Shown here piece by piece: positions 14,748-22,233 of a stretch of DNA of 25,181 bases. Positions within the stretch are counted from its first letter, which is position 1, and the number at the start of each line of letters is the position of its first letter. Origin of the DNA: an uncultured Collinsella sp. (lineage in GTDB: Bacteria; Actinomycetota; Coriobacteriia; Coriobacteriales; Coriobacteriaceae). The position numbers and the translations under genes are program-made. The notes below the pieces were generated by a model, which had not been told where the DNA came from, searched no databases, and worked only from the letters and a program-made list of their open reading frames with translations. The DNA lies in the NCBI GenBank assembly GCA_902478995.1, contig CABSNF010000029.1, forward strand, positions 1 through 25,181, written 5' to 3'.

Positions 14748-14942
14748 GTGGCCACGCGTGAGGACGCCTACCCCTATCCCGGCGAGCAATACATCCTCTC
14801 GGTCGACCGTTACCAGATCGAGATCATGGACCATCTGGACGAGCTTCCCGCCACAGGCGCCGTCATCTTCTGCACCTTCCCCAAGGTGCGCGATGGCGTT
14901 GGATATCCCGCACGCGTTTTTGCCATCTGCCCCGCGGCATAA
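14748..14942 (+). CDS. small protein resembling the C-terminus of a cyclase-family hydrolase
   Basis: A 64-residue protein. From about residue 22 its sequence (YQIEIMDHLDELPATGA...FPKVRDGVGYPARVFAI) resembles the last ~45 residues of the cyclase/kynurenine-formamidase-like metal hydrolases (the 'ie.l.nLd.LP..ga......pk..gg.g.PaRviA' block), judged from memory. The catalytic HxGTHxDxP region of that family would be upstream and is absent, and I find no trace of it in 14586-14747. The GTG start has AAAGGAGG 5 bases upstream, a strong site that argues for a real, translated gene rather than chance. It could be a truncated relic or a domesticated small protein. An overlapping minus-strand frame (14637-15020) has weaker support. 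Confidence 0.6.
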   Translation: MATREDAYPYPGEQYILSVDRYQIEIMDHLDELPATGAVIFCTFPKVRDGVGYPARVFAICPAA

Positions 14943-15003
14943 GTTCCCATGCGTTTGTTCTTCTAAATTCAGCCTCCGGTGCACGCTACACGCCCCAGCG
15001 GCA

Positions 15004-15041
15004 TACAATCCATCAGGCACCCCGCACGCGGGCGCCTTTTT
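15004..15041 (+). promoter_or_regulatory. panE -10 element and leader hairpin with T-run
   Basis: TACAAT (15004-15009) fits a -10 box; no convincing -35 is present. From 15015 a hairpin follows, with outer arms AGGC/GCCT and inner arms CCCG/CGGG, ending in TTTTT (15037-15041), immediately before the panE ribosome binding site GAGGAG (15044-15049). It has the form of an intrinsic terminator. It could stop the upstream small gene, or act as an attenuator if transcription starts near 15015. Confidence 0.5.
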
Positions 15042-15058
15042 GTGAGGAGATGATTCAC

Positions 15059-15973
15059 ATGCAGATCAACAAGGTCGCCTTTATCGGCAAGGGCGGCGTC
15101 GGGCTACTCTACGGCAGCATGATCGCCCAGGCACTCGGCGACGATGCCGTCGAATACGTCATGGACGACGCCCGTTTCGAGCGTCACGCAGGCGACGCCC
15201 TTACGGTCAACGGCGAGCCCTGCGCACTCAAGTCCGTGCGCGCCAGCGAGGCAACGCCCGCCGATCTGGTCATTCTCACGGTCAAGACGACTGGACTCGA
15301 CCAGGCGCTCAAGACTATGGAACACATCGTGGGCCCCAATACGCTCATCGCCTCGCTGTGCAACGGCATTACGAGCGAGCAAAAGATAGCCGAGCACTTT
15401 GGCTGGAAGCGCACCGTCCTGGGTATCTGCCAGGGCATGGACGCCGTATTCCTCGACGGCGCGCTCACCTTTACCAATGCGGGCGAGATTCGCTTTGGCG
15501 CGGCAGCGTGCACCGAGCCCGCAACCGTCACCGCCATCGACAAGCTCTACACACGATGCGGCATCGCCCATACCGTCGAGAGCGACATTGTGCACCGCAT
15601 GTGGGCTAAACTCATGCTCAACGACGGCATCAACCAGACCTGCATGGCCTACGCCGGGACCTACGGAAGCGCCACGGAGCCGGGCTCCGAGCAGCGTCGC
15701 TGCTTTGTTTCCGCCATGCGCGAAACGCTTGCGGTCGCCAACGCCGAGGGCATTGAGCTGACCGAGGCAGACCTGACGCAGATGGTGCATCTCATCGAGG
15801 GAATCGACCCCGCCGGTATGCCCTCGATGGCTCAAGACCGCGTCGCAAGGCGCAAAACCGAGGTTGATGAGTTCGCGGGCACCATCTGCCGCCTCGCAGC
15901 CAAACACGATATCCAAGTGCCGCAAAACGATTGGCTCTACCAGCGCATCCGTGATATCGAGGCAAGCTGGTAA
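15059..15973 (+). CDS. panE: 2-dehydropantoate 2-reductase
   Basis: A 304-residue ketopantoate reductase, which makes pantoate from 2-dehydropantoate with NADPH in coenzyme A synthesis. The Rossmann loop is AFIGKGGVGLLYG (GxGxxG at 10-15). VILTVKTTGLDQAL carries the conserved Lys of the 'vKt.q' motif, LCNGI matches the 'qNG' block, and MWAKLMLNDGINQTCM matches the conserved 'W.Kl..N...n' helix. The family contains paralogues with other substrates, so the specific reaction is likely rather than certain. ATG 15059 is chosen over ATG 15050, because GAGGAG (15044-15049) touches the latter directly. It is probably monocistronic: a hairpin with T-run lies before it and a terminator after it. Confidence 0.88.
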   Translation: MQINKVAFIGKGGVGLLYGSMIAQALGDDAVEYVMDDARFERHAGDALTVNGEPCALKSVRASEATPADLVILTVKTTGLDQALKTMEHIVGPNTLIASLCNGITSEQKIAEHFGWKRTVLGICQGMDAVFLDGALTFTNAGEIRFGAAACTEPATVTAIDKLYTRCGIAHTVESDIVHRMWAKLMLNDGINQTCMAYAGTYGSATEPGSEQRRCFVSAMRETLAVANAEGIELTEADLTQMVHLIEGIDPAGMPSMAQDRVARRKTEVDEFAGTICRLAAKHDIQVPQNDWLYQRIRDIEASW

Positions 15974-16006
15974 CGCCAACGCACCGCATTCAACAGCCTT
16001 AACAGC

Positions 16007-16046
16007 AAAGCCGCCGCAAGGAAACCGTTCCCCCTGCGGCGGCTTT
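16007..16046. terminator. hairpin terminator after panE
   Basis: AAAGCCGCCGCA (16007-16018) and TGCGGCGGCTTT (16035-16046) form a 12-bp stem. T-runs are short (TTT) on both strands. It lies between panE (plus) and a convergent small gene (minus), fitting a bidirectional stop. Confidence 0.75.
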
Positions 16047-16083
16047 CATCTTCGTCTATGACCGGCAGCCAATCTCACAACAG

Positions 16084-16290
16084 TTAGCGTTGCGACTCCG
16101 GCACCTCGTCCTCGTCATCGCGGCAAAGCAGCACGCCGGCGCTTCCCAGCAGCGCCGCTGCGATCAGCGCGCCAACCACGGTTGGAGTAGCCCCGCATGC
16201 CCCCTGCATGCCCGCAACGAGCGCGGCCGTAGGACCAAGGCAGCCAAGCACCAATGCGACGGCGGCAACGGCGATATCTCGAGCGTTCAC
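16084..16290 (-). CDS. small membrane protein of unknown function
   Basis: A 68-residue protein with two predicted membrane helices (about residues 6-27 and 36-56) separated by a short loop containing one Cys, and an acidic tail (RDDEDEVPESQR). I do not recognise a family. GTG 16290 has GGAGG 10 bases upstream, a slightly long spacing. Codon use looks like that of its neighbours. It lies alone on the minus strand between panE and the secreted-protein gene. The gap 16291-16477 holds only a short CCGCGC/GCGCGG dyad (16342-16359). Confidence 0.6.
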   Translation of the reverse strand: MNARDIAVAAVALVLGCLGPTAALVAGMQGACGATPTVVGALIAAALLGSAGVLLCRDDEDEVPESQR

Positions 16291-16477
16291 AAGACCACTT
16301 CCTCCAAGAGAAAGACCTTAATTCTCAAGAACCAGTGTGCCCCGCGCCCATATGCGCGGCGTACTGCCACGGTAAGCGCTCTGTTAGCTCAAGCATGCAC
16401 AAAAAACGGACGCCCTTACGTTGCCCAAAGGCTCGGTAAAGACGCCCGCCCGTCATGTCCTATTGGCTTATGGCAGA

Positions 16478-17254
16478 TTACCAACCGGTATAGTAGTCGG
16501 TGGTTCCGGCTGCGCAGCCGGAGTCATAGACCTTGCACTCGCCCTTGGAACCGGTAAACGTGGAGCCCTGAGCCTTATCGCCCGCGGCAACGACGTAGTA
16601 ACCATCGGAATCGCGCCAAAAGCCCTCGGAATCCTGAGTCCACTCGCCCGTGCGGTGATGGTAGAGCACGTTGCTGCTGTAATAGGTCTCACGACGACCG
16701 TTATAGTTATTGACGCCGCTCGAGCGCGTCAGACCCGAGCCGTTCGCGTAATACGCAGCAGACGCGTAAGACGAGCCGGAGCCGGCGTTGTAATACGAAG
16801 CCTGAACGGCCTCAGCGGCCTCGGCTTCGGCAGCCGCAGCCTCGAGCGCCTCGCGCTTAGCATCCTCGAGCGCGGAGCGAAGCTCGTCGAGCTCGGCCGA
16901 CTTCGCGTCGACCTCCTCCATCGTCAAAAGACTGCCCGCACCATCGATACAACCTTGCAGTACAGCGCGCTCGTCATCGGTGGCATAGTCACCGTACATG
17001 TTCATGATGATCTGGGCGCGGACCTCCAGGGAATCGCGCTTGGCCCCCATAGAGGCGTTCCACTCCTGCATGGAGCCAAAGCCGTCGCCGCGATAGTCGA
17101 CGGGCTGCATCAGCGTCGCCTCGGACGGCGTGGATCCGACCGTGTCGGACAGTGTTGCCGCGTGGGCATCGGTTGCGCCGGCGCCCGCCAAAAGTGCCAC
17201 GGTCAGAGCGGCGGAAAGGGCGGCGGCTTTCGGTTTTCGTGAATCAATCCTCAT
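16478..17254 (-). CDS. secreted coiled-coil protein with a conserved C-terminal domain
   Basis: A 258-residue exported protein. Residues 1-32 form a signal peptide (ending DAHA). An Ala/Glu-rich coiled coil follows (about 115-165, from TMEEVDAKSAELDELRSALEDAKREALEAAAAEAEAAEA), then a Tyr/Ser/Asn-rich region. The C-terminal ~55 residues (FWRDSDGYYVVAAGDKAQGSTFTGSKGECKVYDSGCAAGTTDYYTGW) resemble a small beta-barrel domain seen at the end of secreted Firmicutes proteins ('yvVas.d...Gt......g.gkVyDtGCa.GtiDiYt.W'), a comparison from memory. Two Cys residues there could form a disulfide. ATG 17254 has GGAGG 10 bases upstream. A cell-wall role is likely but not shown. A possible -10 element TACTAT lies in its leader with no good -35. 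Confidence 0.75.
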   Translation of the reverse strand: MRIDSRKPKAAALSAALTVALLAGAGATDAHAATLSDTVGSTPSEATLMQPVDYRGDGFGSMQEWNASMGAKRDSLEVRAQIIMNMYGDYATDDERAVLQGCIDGAGSLLTMEEVDAKSAELDELRSALEDAKREALEAAAAEAEAAEAVQASYYNAGSGSSYASAAYYANGSGLTRSSGVNNYNGRRETYYSSNVLYHHRTGEWTQDSEGFWRDSDGYYVVAAGDKAQGSTFTGSKGECKVYDSGCAAGTTDYYTGW

Positions 17255-17465
17255 GTAGCTGGAAACCTCCGTAGTGCGTTTTTGCTGCGTTTGAGCTGCG
17301 TGTGATTCGATCGCGCTGCATAGTACCCCGAGCAAATCGCGACCTGCGGTTTTACTCAAAAGGCGCACGTCAATTGCGTAAAACTCACATCCTCTCAACA
17401 GGAGTTTTCCACAACTCGAATGCATAAAGCGTGCCAAAAACCCTGTTTTTGCACCCTCTCTATGC

Positions 17466-17506
17466 AAAAAAGGCGCCTGTGCAACCATTGTTCGCACAGG
17501 CGCCTT
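17466..17506 (-). terminator. intrinsic terminator of metY
   Basis: On the minus strand a 13-bp perfect stem (17494-17506 with 17470-17482, sequence AAGGCGCCTGTGC) and an 11-base loop are followed by TTTTTT. It lies 60 bases after the metY stop codon. Confidence 0.92.
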
Positions 17507-17566
17507 GAGCAGGCATTTTATGCAGTTATACCTATCGATTCGCAAGGGGTCCTTGCACAAGTCGCC

Positions 17567-18877
17567 TTACTCGTCCAGCGCGGCGAAGGCCTGCTTCAGA
17601 TCCCAAATGATATCCTTGGCGTTCTCGGTACCGATGGAAAGACGGATCGTGGAGGGCGTGATGTTCTGCTCGGCGAGCTCCTCGGCAGAGAGCTGGGAGT
17701 GCGTGGTGGTAGCCGGGTGCACGACGAGCGACTTGACGTCGGCCACGTTGGCGAGCAGCGAGAACACCTGCAGATGATCGATGAACTTCCAAGCTGCCTC
17801 CTGGCCACCCTTAATCTCAAAGGTAAAGATCGAGGCACCGCCACGGGGGAAGTACTTCTGGTACAGCTCATGGTCGGGATGCTCAGGCAGGCTCGGGTGA
17901 TTCACCTTGGCAACATGGCTGTCGCCGGTCAGGAACTCAACGACCTTCTTGGTGTTCTCGACATGGCGGTCGACGCGCAGCGACAGAGTCTCGGTGCCCT
18001 GGAGCAAGATCCAGGCGTTAAACGGGCTGATGCAAGCGCCCTCGTCACGCAGCAGGATGGCGCGGACATAGGTCGCGAAGGCGGCGGGACCGGCAGCCTC
18101 GGCAAACGAAACACCGTGGTAGGAGGGGTTGGGCTCAGCGATCTGGGCGTACTTGCCACTCGCCTTCCAATCGAAGTTACCGCCGTCGACGATCACACCG
18201 CCCAGCGAGGTGCCGTGGCCGCCGATAAACTTGGTTGCGGAGTGGACGACGATGTTGGCACCATGCTCCAGCGGACGGAACAGATACGGGGTGCCGAAGG
18301 TGTTGTCGACGACAACCAGCAGACCATGCTTCTTGGCGATCTCGGAGATGGCGTCGATGTTGGGGATGTCGGAGTTGGGGTTACCGAGCGTCTCGAGATA
18401 GATGACCGTGGTGTTGTCCTTGATGGCCCCCTCGACCTCGTCCAGGTTGTGGGCATCGACGAAGGTAGTCTCGACACCAAACTGGGAGAGCGTGTGCTCC
18501 AATAGGTTGTAGGAACCGCCGTAGATGGTCTTCTGGGCCACCACATGGTCGCCGGCCTGAGCGAGCGCCTGCAGGGTATAGGTGATGGCGGCGGCACCAG
18601 AGGCGACGGCGAGGCCAGCAACGCCACCCTCGAGCGCGGCGATGCGGTCCTCAAAGACGCCCTGGGTGGAATTGGTCAGACGACCGTAGATGTTACCGGC
18701 GTCGGCAAGGCCAAAGCGGTCGGCAGCGTGCTGGGAGTTGCGGAACACATAGCTCGTGGTCTGGTAGATAGGCACGGCGCGGGAATCGGATGCGGGATCG
18801 GCGCTCTCCTGGCCAACGTGAAGCTGCAGGGTGTCGAAACCAAAGGTGTGCTCGGGGTTGTTGATAAACTGGCTCAT
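17567..18877 (-). CDS. metY: O-acetylhomoserine sulfhydrylase
   Basis: A 436-residue PLP enzyme of the Cys/Met metabolism family. It joins O-acetylhomoserine with sulfide to make homocysteine, feeding methionine synthesis, and relatives also act as cysteine synthases. Visible features are the phosphate-binding region YGRLTNSTQ with SGAAA, the cofactor-contacting DNTFGTP, and the Schiff-base lysine Lys216 in HSATKFIGGHG. The length and the ASIFTFEIKGG...NVADVKSLVVHPATTTHSQL region fit MetY rather than shorter MetB/MetC. ATG 18877 has AAGGAGAT upstream. Transcription likely starts near 19056, giving a ~180-base leader with a small cysteine-containing reading frame and a hairpin. A LysR-type gene diverges from it. 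Confidence 0.93.
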   Translation of the reverse strand: MSQFINNPEHTFGFDTLQLHVGQESADPASDSRAVPIYQTTSYVFRNSQHAADRFGLADAGNIYGRLTNSTQGVFEDRIAALEGGVAGLAVASGAAAITYTLQALAQAGDHVVAQKTIYGGSYNLLEHTLSQFGVETTFVDAHNLDEVEGAIKDNTTVIYLETLGNPNSDIPNIDAISEIAKKHGLLVVVDNTFGTPYLFRPLEHGANIVVHSATKFIGGHGTSLGGVIVDGGNFDWKASGKYAQIAEPNPSYHGVSFAEAAGPAAFATYVRAILLRDEGACISPFNAWILLQGTETLSLRVDRHVENTKKVVEFLTGDSHVAKVNHPSLPEHPDHELYQKYFPRGGASIFTFEIKGGQEAAWKFIDHLQVFSLLANVADVKSLVVHPATTTHSQLSAEELAEQNITPSTIRLSIGTENAKDIIWDLKQAFAALDE

Positions 18878-18932
18878 GATGATCTCCTTAATCGAATAAA
18901 AGTAAATAAGAGTAAGAGAAGTAAGTCGCTGT

Positions 18933-18964
18933 CTCCTGATCACGCCGACGGGCGCAAACAGGAG
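18933..18964 (-). other. hairpin at the end of the metY leader peptide
   Basis: On the minus strand CTCCTG (18959-18964) pairs with CAGGAG (18933-18938), and GCGCC (51-55 of the 18900s) pairs with GGCGT (18942-18946) around a 4-base loop. The 5' arm includes the leader's second Cys codon (18958-18960), and the uORF stop codon (18940-18942) lies in the 3' half. A ribosome paused at Cys12 would disrupt it. No T-run follows. Confidence 0.5.
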
Positions 18965-18993
18965 CCCGGCATTCGTCTTAGCAAGCAGTTCAT
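18940..18993 (-). CDS. putative 17-aa leader peptide (uORF) of metY
   Basis: The frame encodes MNCLLRRMPGSCLRPSA and stop, 62 bases before metY. It has the best kind of ribosome binding site: AAAGGAGG at 19001-19008 with a 7-base spacer. It contains two Cys and an internal Met codon, sensible sensors for a sulfur-amino-acid gene. Actinobacteria are known to use Cys-rich leader peptides for attenuation of sulfur genes; this one has fewer Cys codons than those. That it is translated and regulates metY is inference, but so strong a site before a short frame in a leader is unlikely to be accidental. Confidence 0.6.
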   Translation of the reverse strand: MNCLLRRMPGSCLRPSA

Positions 18994-19062
18994 ATGCGGT
19001 CCTCCTTTTGACATCCCGTTCTCGTGGTCGGCTTAATTACCTACCGCCTTTGTGTGTTTTGA

Positions 19063-19091
19063 ATAGTACGAGCATCGTCTCCCCGGGTCAA
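19063..19091 (-). promoter_or_regulatory. metY promoter
   Basis: On the minus strand TTGACC (19086-19091) and TACTAT (19063-19068) are exactly 17 bases apart, placing the transcript start near 19056. The same divergent region contains AACC-N7-GGTT (19107-19121), a possible LysR-type binding dyad between metY and the regulator gene. Confidence 0.7.
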
Positions 19092-19152
19092 TCACTTAAA
19101 AGCGCTAACCTGTTATCGGTTTTTTAGATAGCCATCGAAAGGACGGGCGCCG

Positions 19153-20055
19153 ATGACCCTCCAACAGCTTCGCTTTTTGATCGCCGTGGCAGAGTCCGGC
19201 TCAATCAACGCCGCAGCCCAGCGCCTCTATACCGCTCAGTCCAACATCTCAAACGCCGTCAAAAGCCTGGAACAGGAGCTCCATCTGGAGATCTTTACGC
19301 GCTCCAGCCGCGGCGTCACGCTCACCAACGACGGCACCGAGCTTTTGGGCTATGCGCGCCAGGTCGTAGAGCAGGCCGACATGCTCGAGGCACGCTACGA
19401 GGACGGCGGCACCCCGCAAGCCCGCCTCGCCATTTCCGCCCAGCACTACGCCTTTTCGGTCGAGGCCTTTGTCAACGTGGTCGAGCGCTGCCGCGACAGC
19501 AAGTTCGAGTTCATCATGCGCGAGACCACCACATCGCAGATCATCGATGACGTCCGTGCGTTTCGCAGCGATATCGGCATTCTGTATCTGGATGACTTTA
19601 ACGCCCGCGTTCTGCAGAAGGCCTTCGCCGATGCCCGTGCAAGCTTCCATCCCCTATTCGACGCGACGGTCCACGTCTTCGTTAGCGAGCGCCACCCACT
19701 CGCACGCCGCCCCCAGCTGTCCCTTGCCGACCTCACGCCCTATACGCGCTACAGCTTTGAGCAGGGAACCTCAAACTCCTTCTATTACGCCGAGGAACCT
19801 TTTAGCTATATCCCTTGCGACCGCAACATACGAATCTCGGACCGCGGAACACTTACTAACTTACTTATCACGTCGAACGGTTACACCCTGTCGACCGGCG
19901 TCCTCTCCAATGAAATGCAATGGGGTATGGCATCGATCCCGTTAGCAGACGCCCCAACGATGCGCGTAGGCTATATCATGCACGACGAGCGCAAGCCCTC
20001 TCCCCTCTTGCAGCAATACCTCGACGAGCTCAACCGCATCATCCATGCCAACTAA
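19153..20055 (+). CDS. LysR family transcriptional regulator
   Basis: A 300-residue LysR-type regulator. The N-terminal winged helix-turn-helix (1-60) is canonical: MTLQQLRFLIAVAESGSINAAAQRLYTAQSNISNAVKSLEQELHLEIFTRSSRGVTLTNDG, followed by the linker helix and a two-lobed effector-binding domain (about 90-295). ATG 19153 has AAAGGACG upstream. It is transcribed divergently from metY, 275 bases apart, and LysR proteins usually regulate the divergent neighbour. A CmbR/CysB-like role in sulfur amino acid control, with O-acetylserine or O-acetylhomoserine as effector, is a reasonable inference but unproven. Confidence 0.92.
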   Translation: MTLQQLRFLIAVAESGSINAAAQRLYTAQSNISNAVKSLEQELHLEIFTRSSRGVTLTNDGTELLGYARQVVEQADMLEARYEDGGTPQARLAISAQHYAFSVEAFVNVVERCRDSKFEFIMRETTTSQIIDDVRAFRSDIGILYLDDFNARVLQKAFADARASFHPLFDATVHVFVSERHPLARRPQLSLADLTPYTRYSFEQGTSNSFYYAEEPFSYIPCDRNIRISDRGTLTNLLITSNGYTLSTGVLSNEMQWGMASIPLADAPTMRVGYIMHDERKPSPLLQQYLDELNRIIHAN

Positions 20056-20154
20056 CTGTCGGAAGACGGGGTAGAAATCGTAGATTGCTAGCCCCCGGCG
20101 GGCATGGCGCTACAATGGTCACTCACACGAAACGTACCCAACGAAAGGAACCAT

Positions 20155-20640
20155 GTGAAGGTCATCATCTATACCGACGGCTCGGCCCGATCAAATCCGG
20201 GACGCGGTGGCTACGGTGCCGTGCTCACATACACCAACCCCGCCGGCAAGACCTTCACCTCCGAGCTTTCGCGCGGCTACGCTAAGACCACCAACAACCG
20301 CATGGAACTCATGGCCGTCATCGTGGCGCTCGAGGCGCTCAACCGCCCCTGCGATGTCGAAGTCCATTCCGATTCGCAGTACGTTGTTAACGCCTTCAAC
20401 AAGCACTGGATCGACGGCTGGAAAAAACGCGGCTGGAAGACCGCCAACAAGCAGCCCGTTAAGAACCGCGATCTGTGGGAGCGCCTACTCACCGCAAAGA
20501 GCAAGCACAAGGTGGAGTTCATCTGGGTTAAGGGCCACGCCGGCCATGAGCTCAATGAGCGCTGCGACGAGCTCGCCACCACCGCGGCCGACGGAGCCAA
20601 CCTCGATATCGACGCCGGCTTTAACGAGAGCGACCTGTAA
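20155..20640 (+). CDS. rnhA: ribonuclease HI
   Basis: A 161-residue RNase HI that cuts the RNA strand of RNA-DNA hybrids during replication. The catalytic acids are visible: Asp8 (IIYTDGSARSNPG), Glu51 (NNRMELMAV), Asp73 (VHSDSQYV) and Asp138 (NERCDELA), with the active-site His128 in WVKGHAGH. The basic protrusion HWIDGWKKRGWKTANKQPVKNRDLW is the hybrid-binding handle of full bacterial RNase HI. GTG 20155 is used because GAAAGGAA is upstream and the native MKVIIYTDGS start follows; the ATG two bases earlier is out of frame. A TACAAT -10 element is at 20111-20116, without a clear -35. Confidence 0.95.
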   Translation: MKVIIYTDGSARSNPGRGGYGAVLTYTNPAGKTFTSELSRGYAKTTNNRMELMAVIVALEALNRPCDVEVHSDSQYVVNAFNKHWIDGWKKRGWKTANKQPVKNRDLWERLLTAKSKHKVEFIWVKGHAGHELNERCDELATTAADGANLDIDAGFNESDL

Positions 20641-20713
20641 TAGCGTTTTCGCGCAGCTTTATATCCCCACGCGCTACACTCATCCTGTAGACCAAACAAC
20701 GCAAGGGGGACAC

Positions 20714-21820
20714 ATGCTGCGCATCGCAACCATCGGCACATCCATGATCACCGACGACTTTATCCAAGTCGTCAATGCCAACGACCAGGCTACATTCGTA
20801 GGCACGCTCTCGCGCGACGCAGATCGTGGCGCCGCCTTTACCGCCGAGCACAGCGGCGAACGCAACTTCACCGCACTCGACGAGCTCGCGTCCGCCGACG
20901 ACGTCGATGCCGTCTACATCGGCAGCCCCAACGCGCTCCATCACGAGCAGGCGCTCGCCTGCATCGCCGGCGGTAAGCACGTTATCGTCGAAAAGCCCTT
21001 CTGCGCCACCGAGGCCCAAGCGTTCGAGGTCTTCCGTGCTGCCGAGGCAGCAGGCGTCGTGGCCCTCGAGGCCATGCGTCCCCTCCACGACCCCGCTTTC
21101 CACGCCGTCGAGGACGCCCTGGGCGAGATTGCGCCCATTCGCCGCGCCTCACTGCGCTTTGGCAAGTATTCCTCACGCTACAACGAAATCCTCGCTGGAC
21201 GCGCCACCAATATCTTCGACTGCAATATGGCATCGGGTTCCCTCATGGACATCGGCGTCTACGCCGTCGAGCCCATGGTCGAGATTTTCGGCATGCCCTC
21301 TGGTCTCACCAGCATGACCACGCTGCTCGACCCCTCAACGCAAGAGCTCACCCATGGCCCCATCGACGGTTGCGGTTCCATTCTCGCCAGCTACGGCGGC
21401 GGCCGTATCTCCGTCGAGCTCGCGCACTCCAAAATTACGAATGACCTGCTGCCCTCGCAGATCGAAGGCGAGCGTGGCACTATCCAGATCGACCATCTGT
21501 CCACGCCCCGCAACGTCCGCATCGACTATCGCGGCGACGTCGTACGCGGCTCGGCGACCGAGGCACCGCGCGAACAGGACGACAACGGCCGCGCGCTCGA
21601 TCTGCCCAAATCGAGCAACACTATGGAATACGAACTCATAGACTTTATCACCGCCATCGGTAACATCGATAACGTTAAGGAAGAGATTTGGGAGACCCCG
21701 GCGGGACGCCACGAGCTCGGACACTACCGCGATGTCACGCTCGTCTCACTGCGCATCATGGATGCCGTACGCCAGCAGGCCGGCATTACCTTCCCGGCCG
21801 ACGCAGACAAGCAGGCCTAG
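20714..21820 (+). CDS. Gfo/Idh/MocA family oxidoreductase (second, distinct)
   Basis: A 368-residue NAD(P)-dependent oxidoreductase. The start LRIATIGTSMITDDFIQVV has a Rossmann loop in which the usual GxGxxG is altered (GTSMIT). VDAVYIGSPNALHHEQALACIAGGKHVIVEKPFCAT carries the hallmark EKP Lys, and SGSLMDIGVYAVEPMVEIFG the typical D-x-G-x-Y substrate-site block. It belongs to a different branch from the enzyme at 12285-13304. The substrate is unknown; sugars or related polyols are the family norm. ATG 20714 has AAGGGGG upstream, and a TACACT -10-like box is at 20675-20680. The acylphosphatase gene starts two bases after its stop codon, so they form an operon. Confidence 0.88.
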   Translation: MLRIATIGTSMITDDFIQVVNANDQATFVGTLSRDADRGAAFTAEHSGERNFTALDELASADDVDAVYIGSPNALHHEQALACIAGGKHVIVEKPFCATEAQAFEVFRAAEAAGVVALEAMRPLHDPAFHAVEDALGEIAPIRRASLRFGKYSSRYNEILAGRATNIFDCNMASGSLMDIGVYAVEPMVEIFGMPSGLTSMTTLLDPSTQELTHGPIDGCGSILASYGGGRISVELAHSKITNDLLPSQIEGERGTIQIDHLSTPRNVRIDYRGDVVRGSATEAPREQDDNGRALDLPKSSNTMEYELIDFITAIGNIDNVKEEIWETPAGRHELGHYRDVTLVSLRIMDAVRQQAGITFPADADKQA

Positions 21821-21822
21821 CG

Positions 21823-22233
21823 ATGAGCTTCTTCGATACGTTCTTCTCCAGCGTCGCCGGCGGCAGCCGCGAACTCCAAAAGCTCTCTGGCGTCGAGTTC
21901 GAGCTGCGCCGCAGGCTCACCGTGCTCGCAAGCGACGAGGCCACTCAAGACGCCCCGCAGCGCTATTTCCTGCGGTGGGAGGGGCAAGTCCAGGGCGTCG
22001 GTTTCCGCTTCACCAACACCAACCTCGCACAGGCGCGCTCCCTCACCGGCTGGGTGCGCAATATGGAAGACGGCTCGGTTGAGATGGAGCTACAGGGCAC
22101 GCCGGCAAACATCGTGTCTCTGCTCGAGGCGCTTCATGCCTCCTATGAGCGCATGGGGACACGTTTTCGCCTTGTAGACGCTCAAGCTCGCACCCCGCTT
22201 GCCAACGAGGATGGTTTTAGCCCTCGCTATTAG
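21823..22233 (+). CDS. acylphosphatase with N-terminal extension
   Basis: A 136-residue protein whose residues about 46-136 form an acylphosphatase: RYFLRWEGQVQGVGFRFTNTNLAQ with catalytic Arg62, and LTGWVRNMEDGSVEMELQG with catalytic Asn80. The enzyme hydrolyses acyl phosphates such as acetyl phosphate or 1,3-bisphosphoglycerate. Typical acylphosphatases are about 90 residues, so the first ~45 residues (MSFFDTFFSSVAGG...SDEATQDAP) are an extension I do not recognise. The start lies two bases after the oxidoreductase stop, with only a weak AGCAGG site, suggesting translational coupling. A later start is possible but no good site exists for one. Confidence 0.87.
   Translation: MSFFDTFFSSVAGGSRELQKLSGVEFELRRRLTVLASDEATQDAPQRYFLRWEGQVQGVGFRFTNTNLAQARSLTGWVRNMEDGSVEMELQGTPANIVSLLEALHASYERMGTRFRLVDAQARTPLANEDGFSPRY

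Noticed and set aside
14637..15020. 127-codon minus-strand frame
   Set aside because: Overlaps the small plus-strand gene, the panE -10 element and the hairpin; it has no good ribosome binding site and no recognisable domain.
16090..16557. 155-codon plus-strand frame
   Set aside because: Antisense to two minus-strand genes, low complexity and rich in Arg/His/Pro, typical of a high-GC shadow.
17420..18505. 361-codon open frame on the plus strand
   Set aside because: Antisense to metY and crosses its terminator; no family features.
18878..19056. SAM or other known riboswitch in the metY leader
   Set aside because: I could not find the conserved core of an S-box, SAM-II or SAM-IV element, nor a terminator with T-run; the small reading frame explains the conserved-looking features better.
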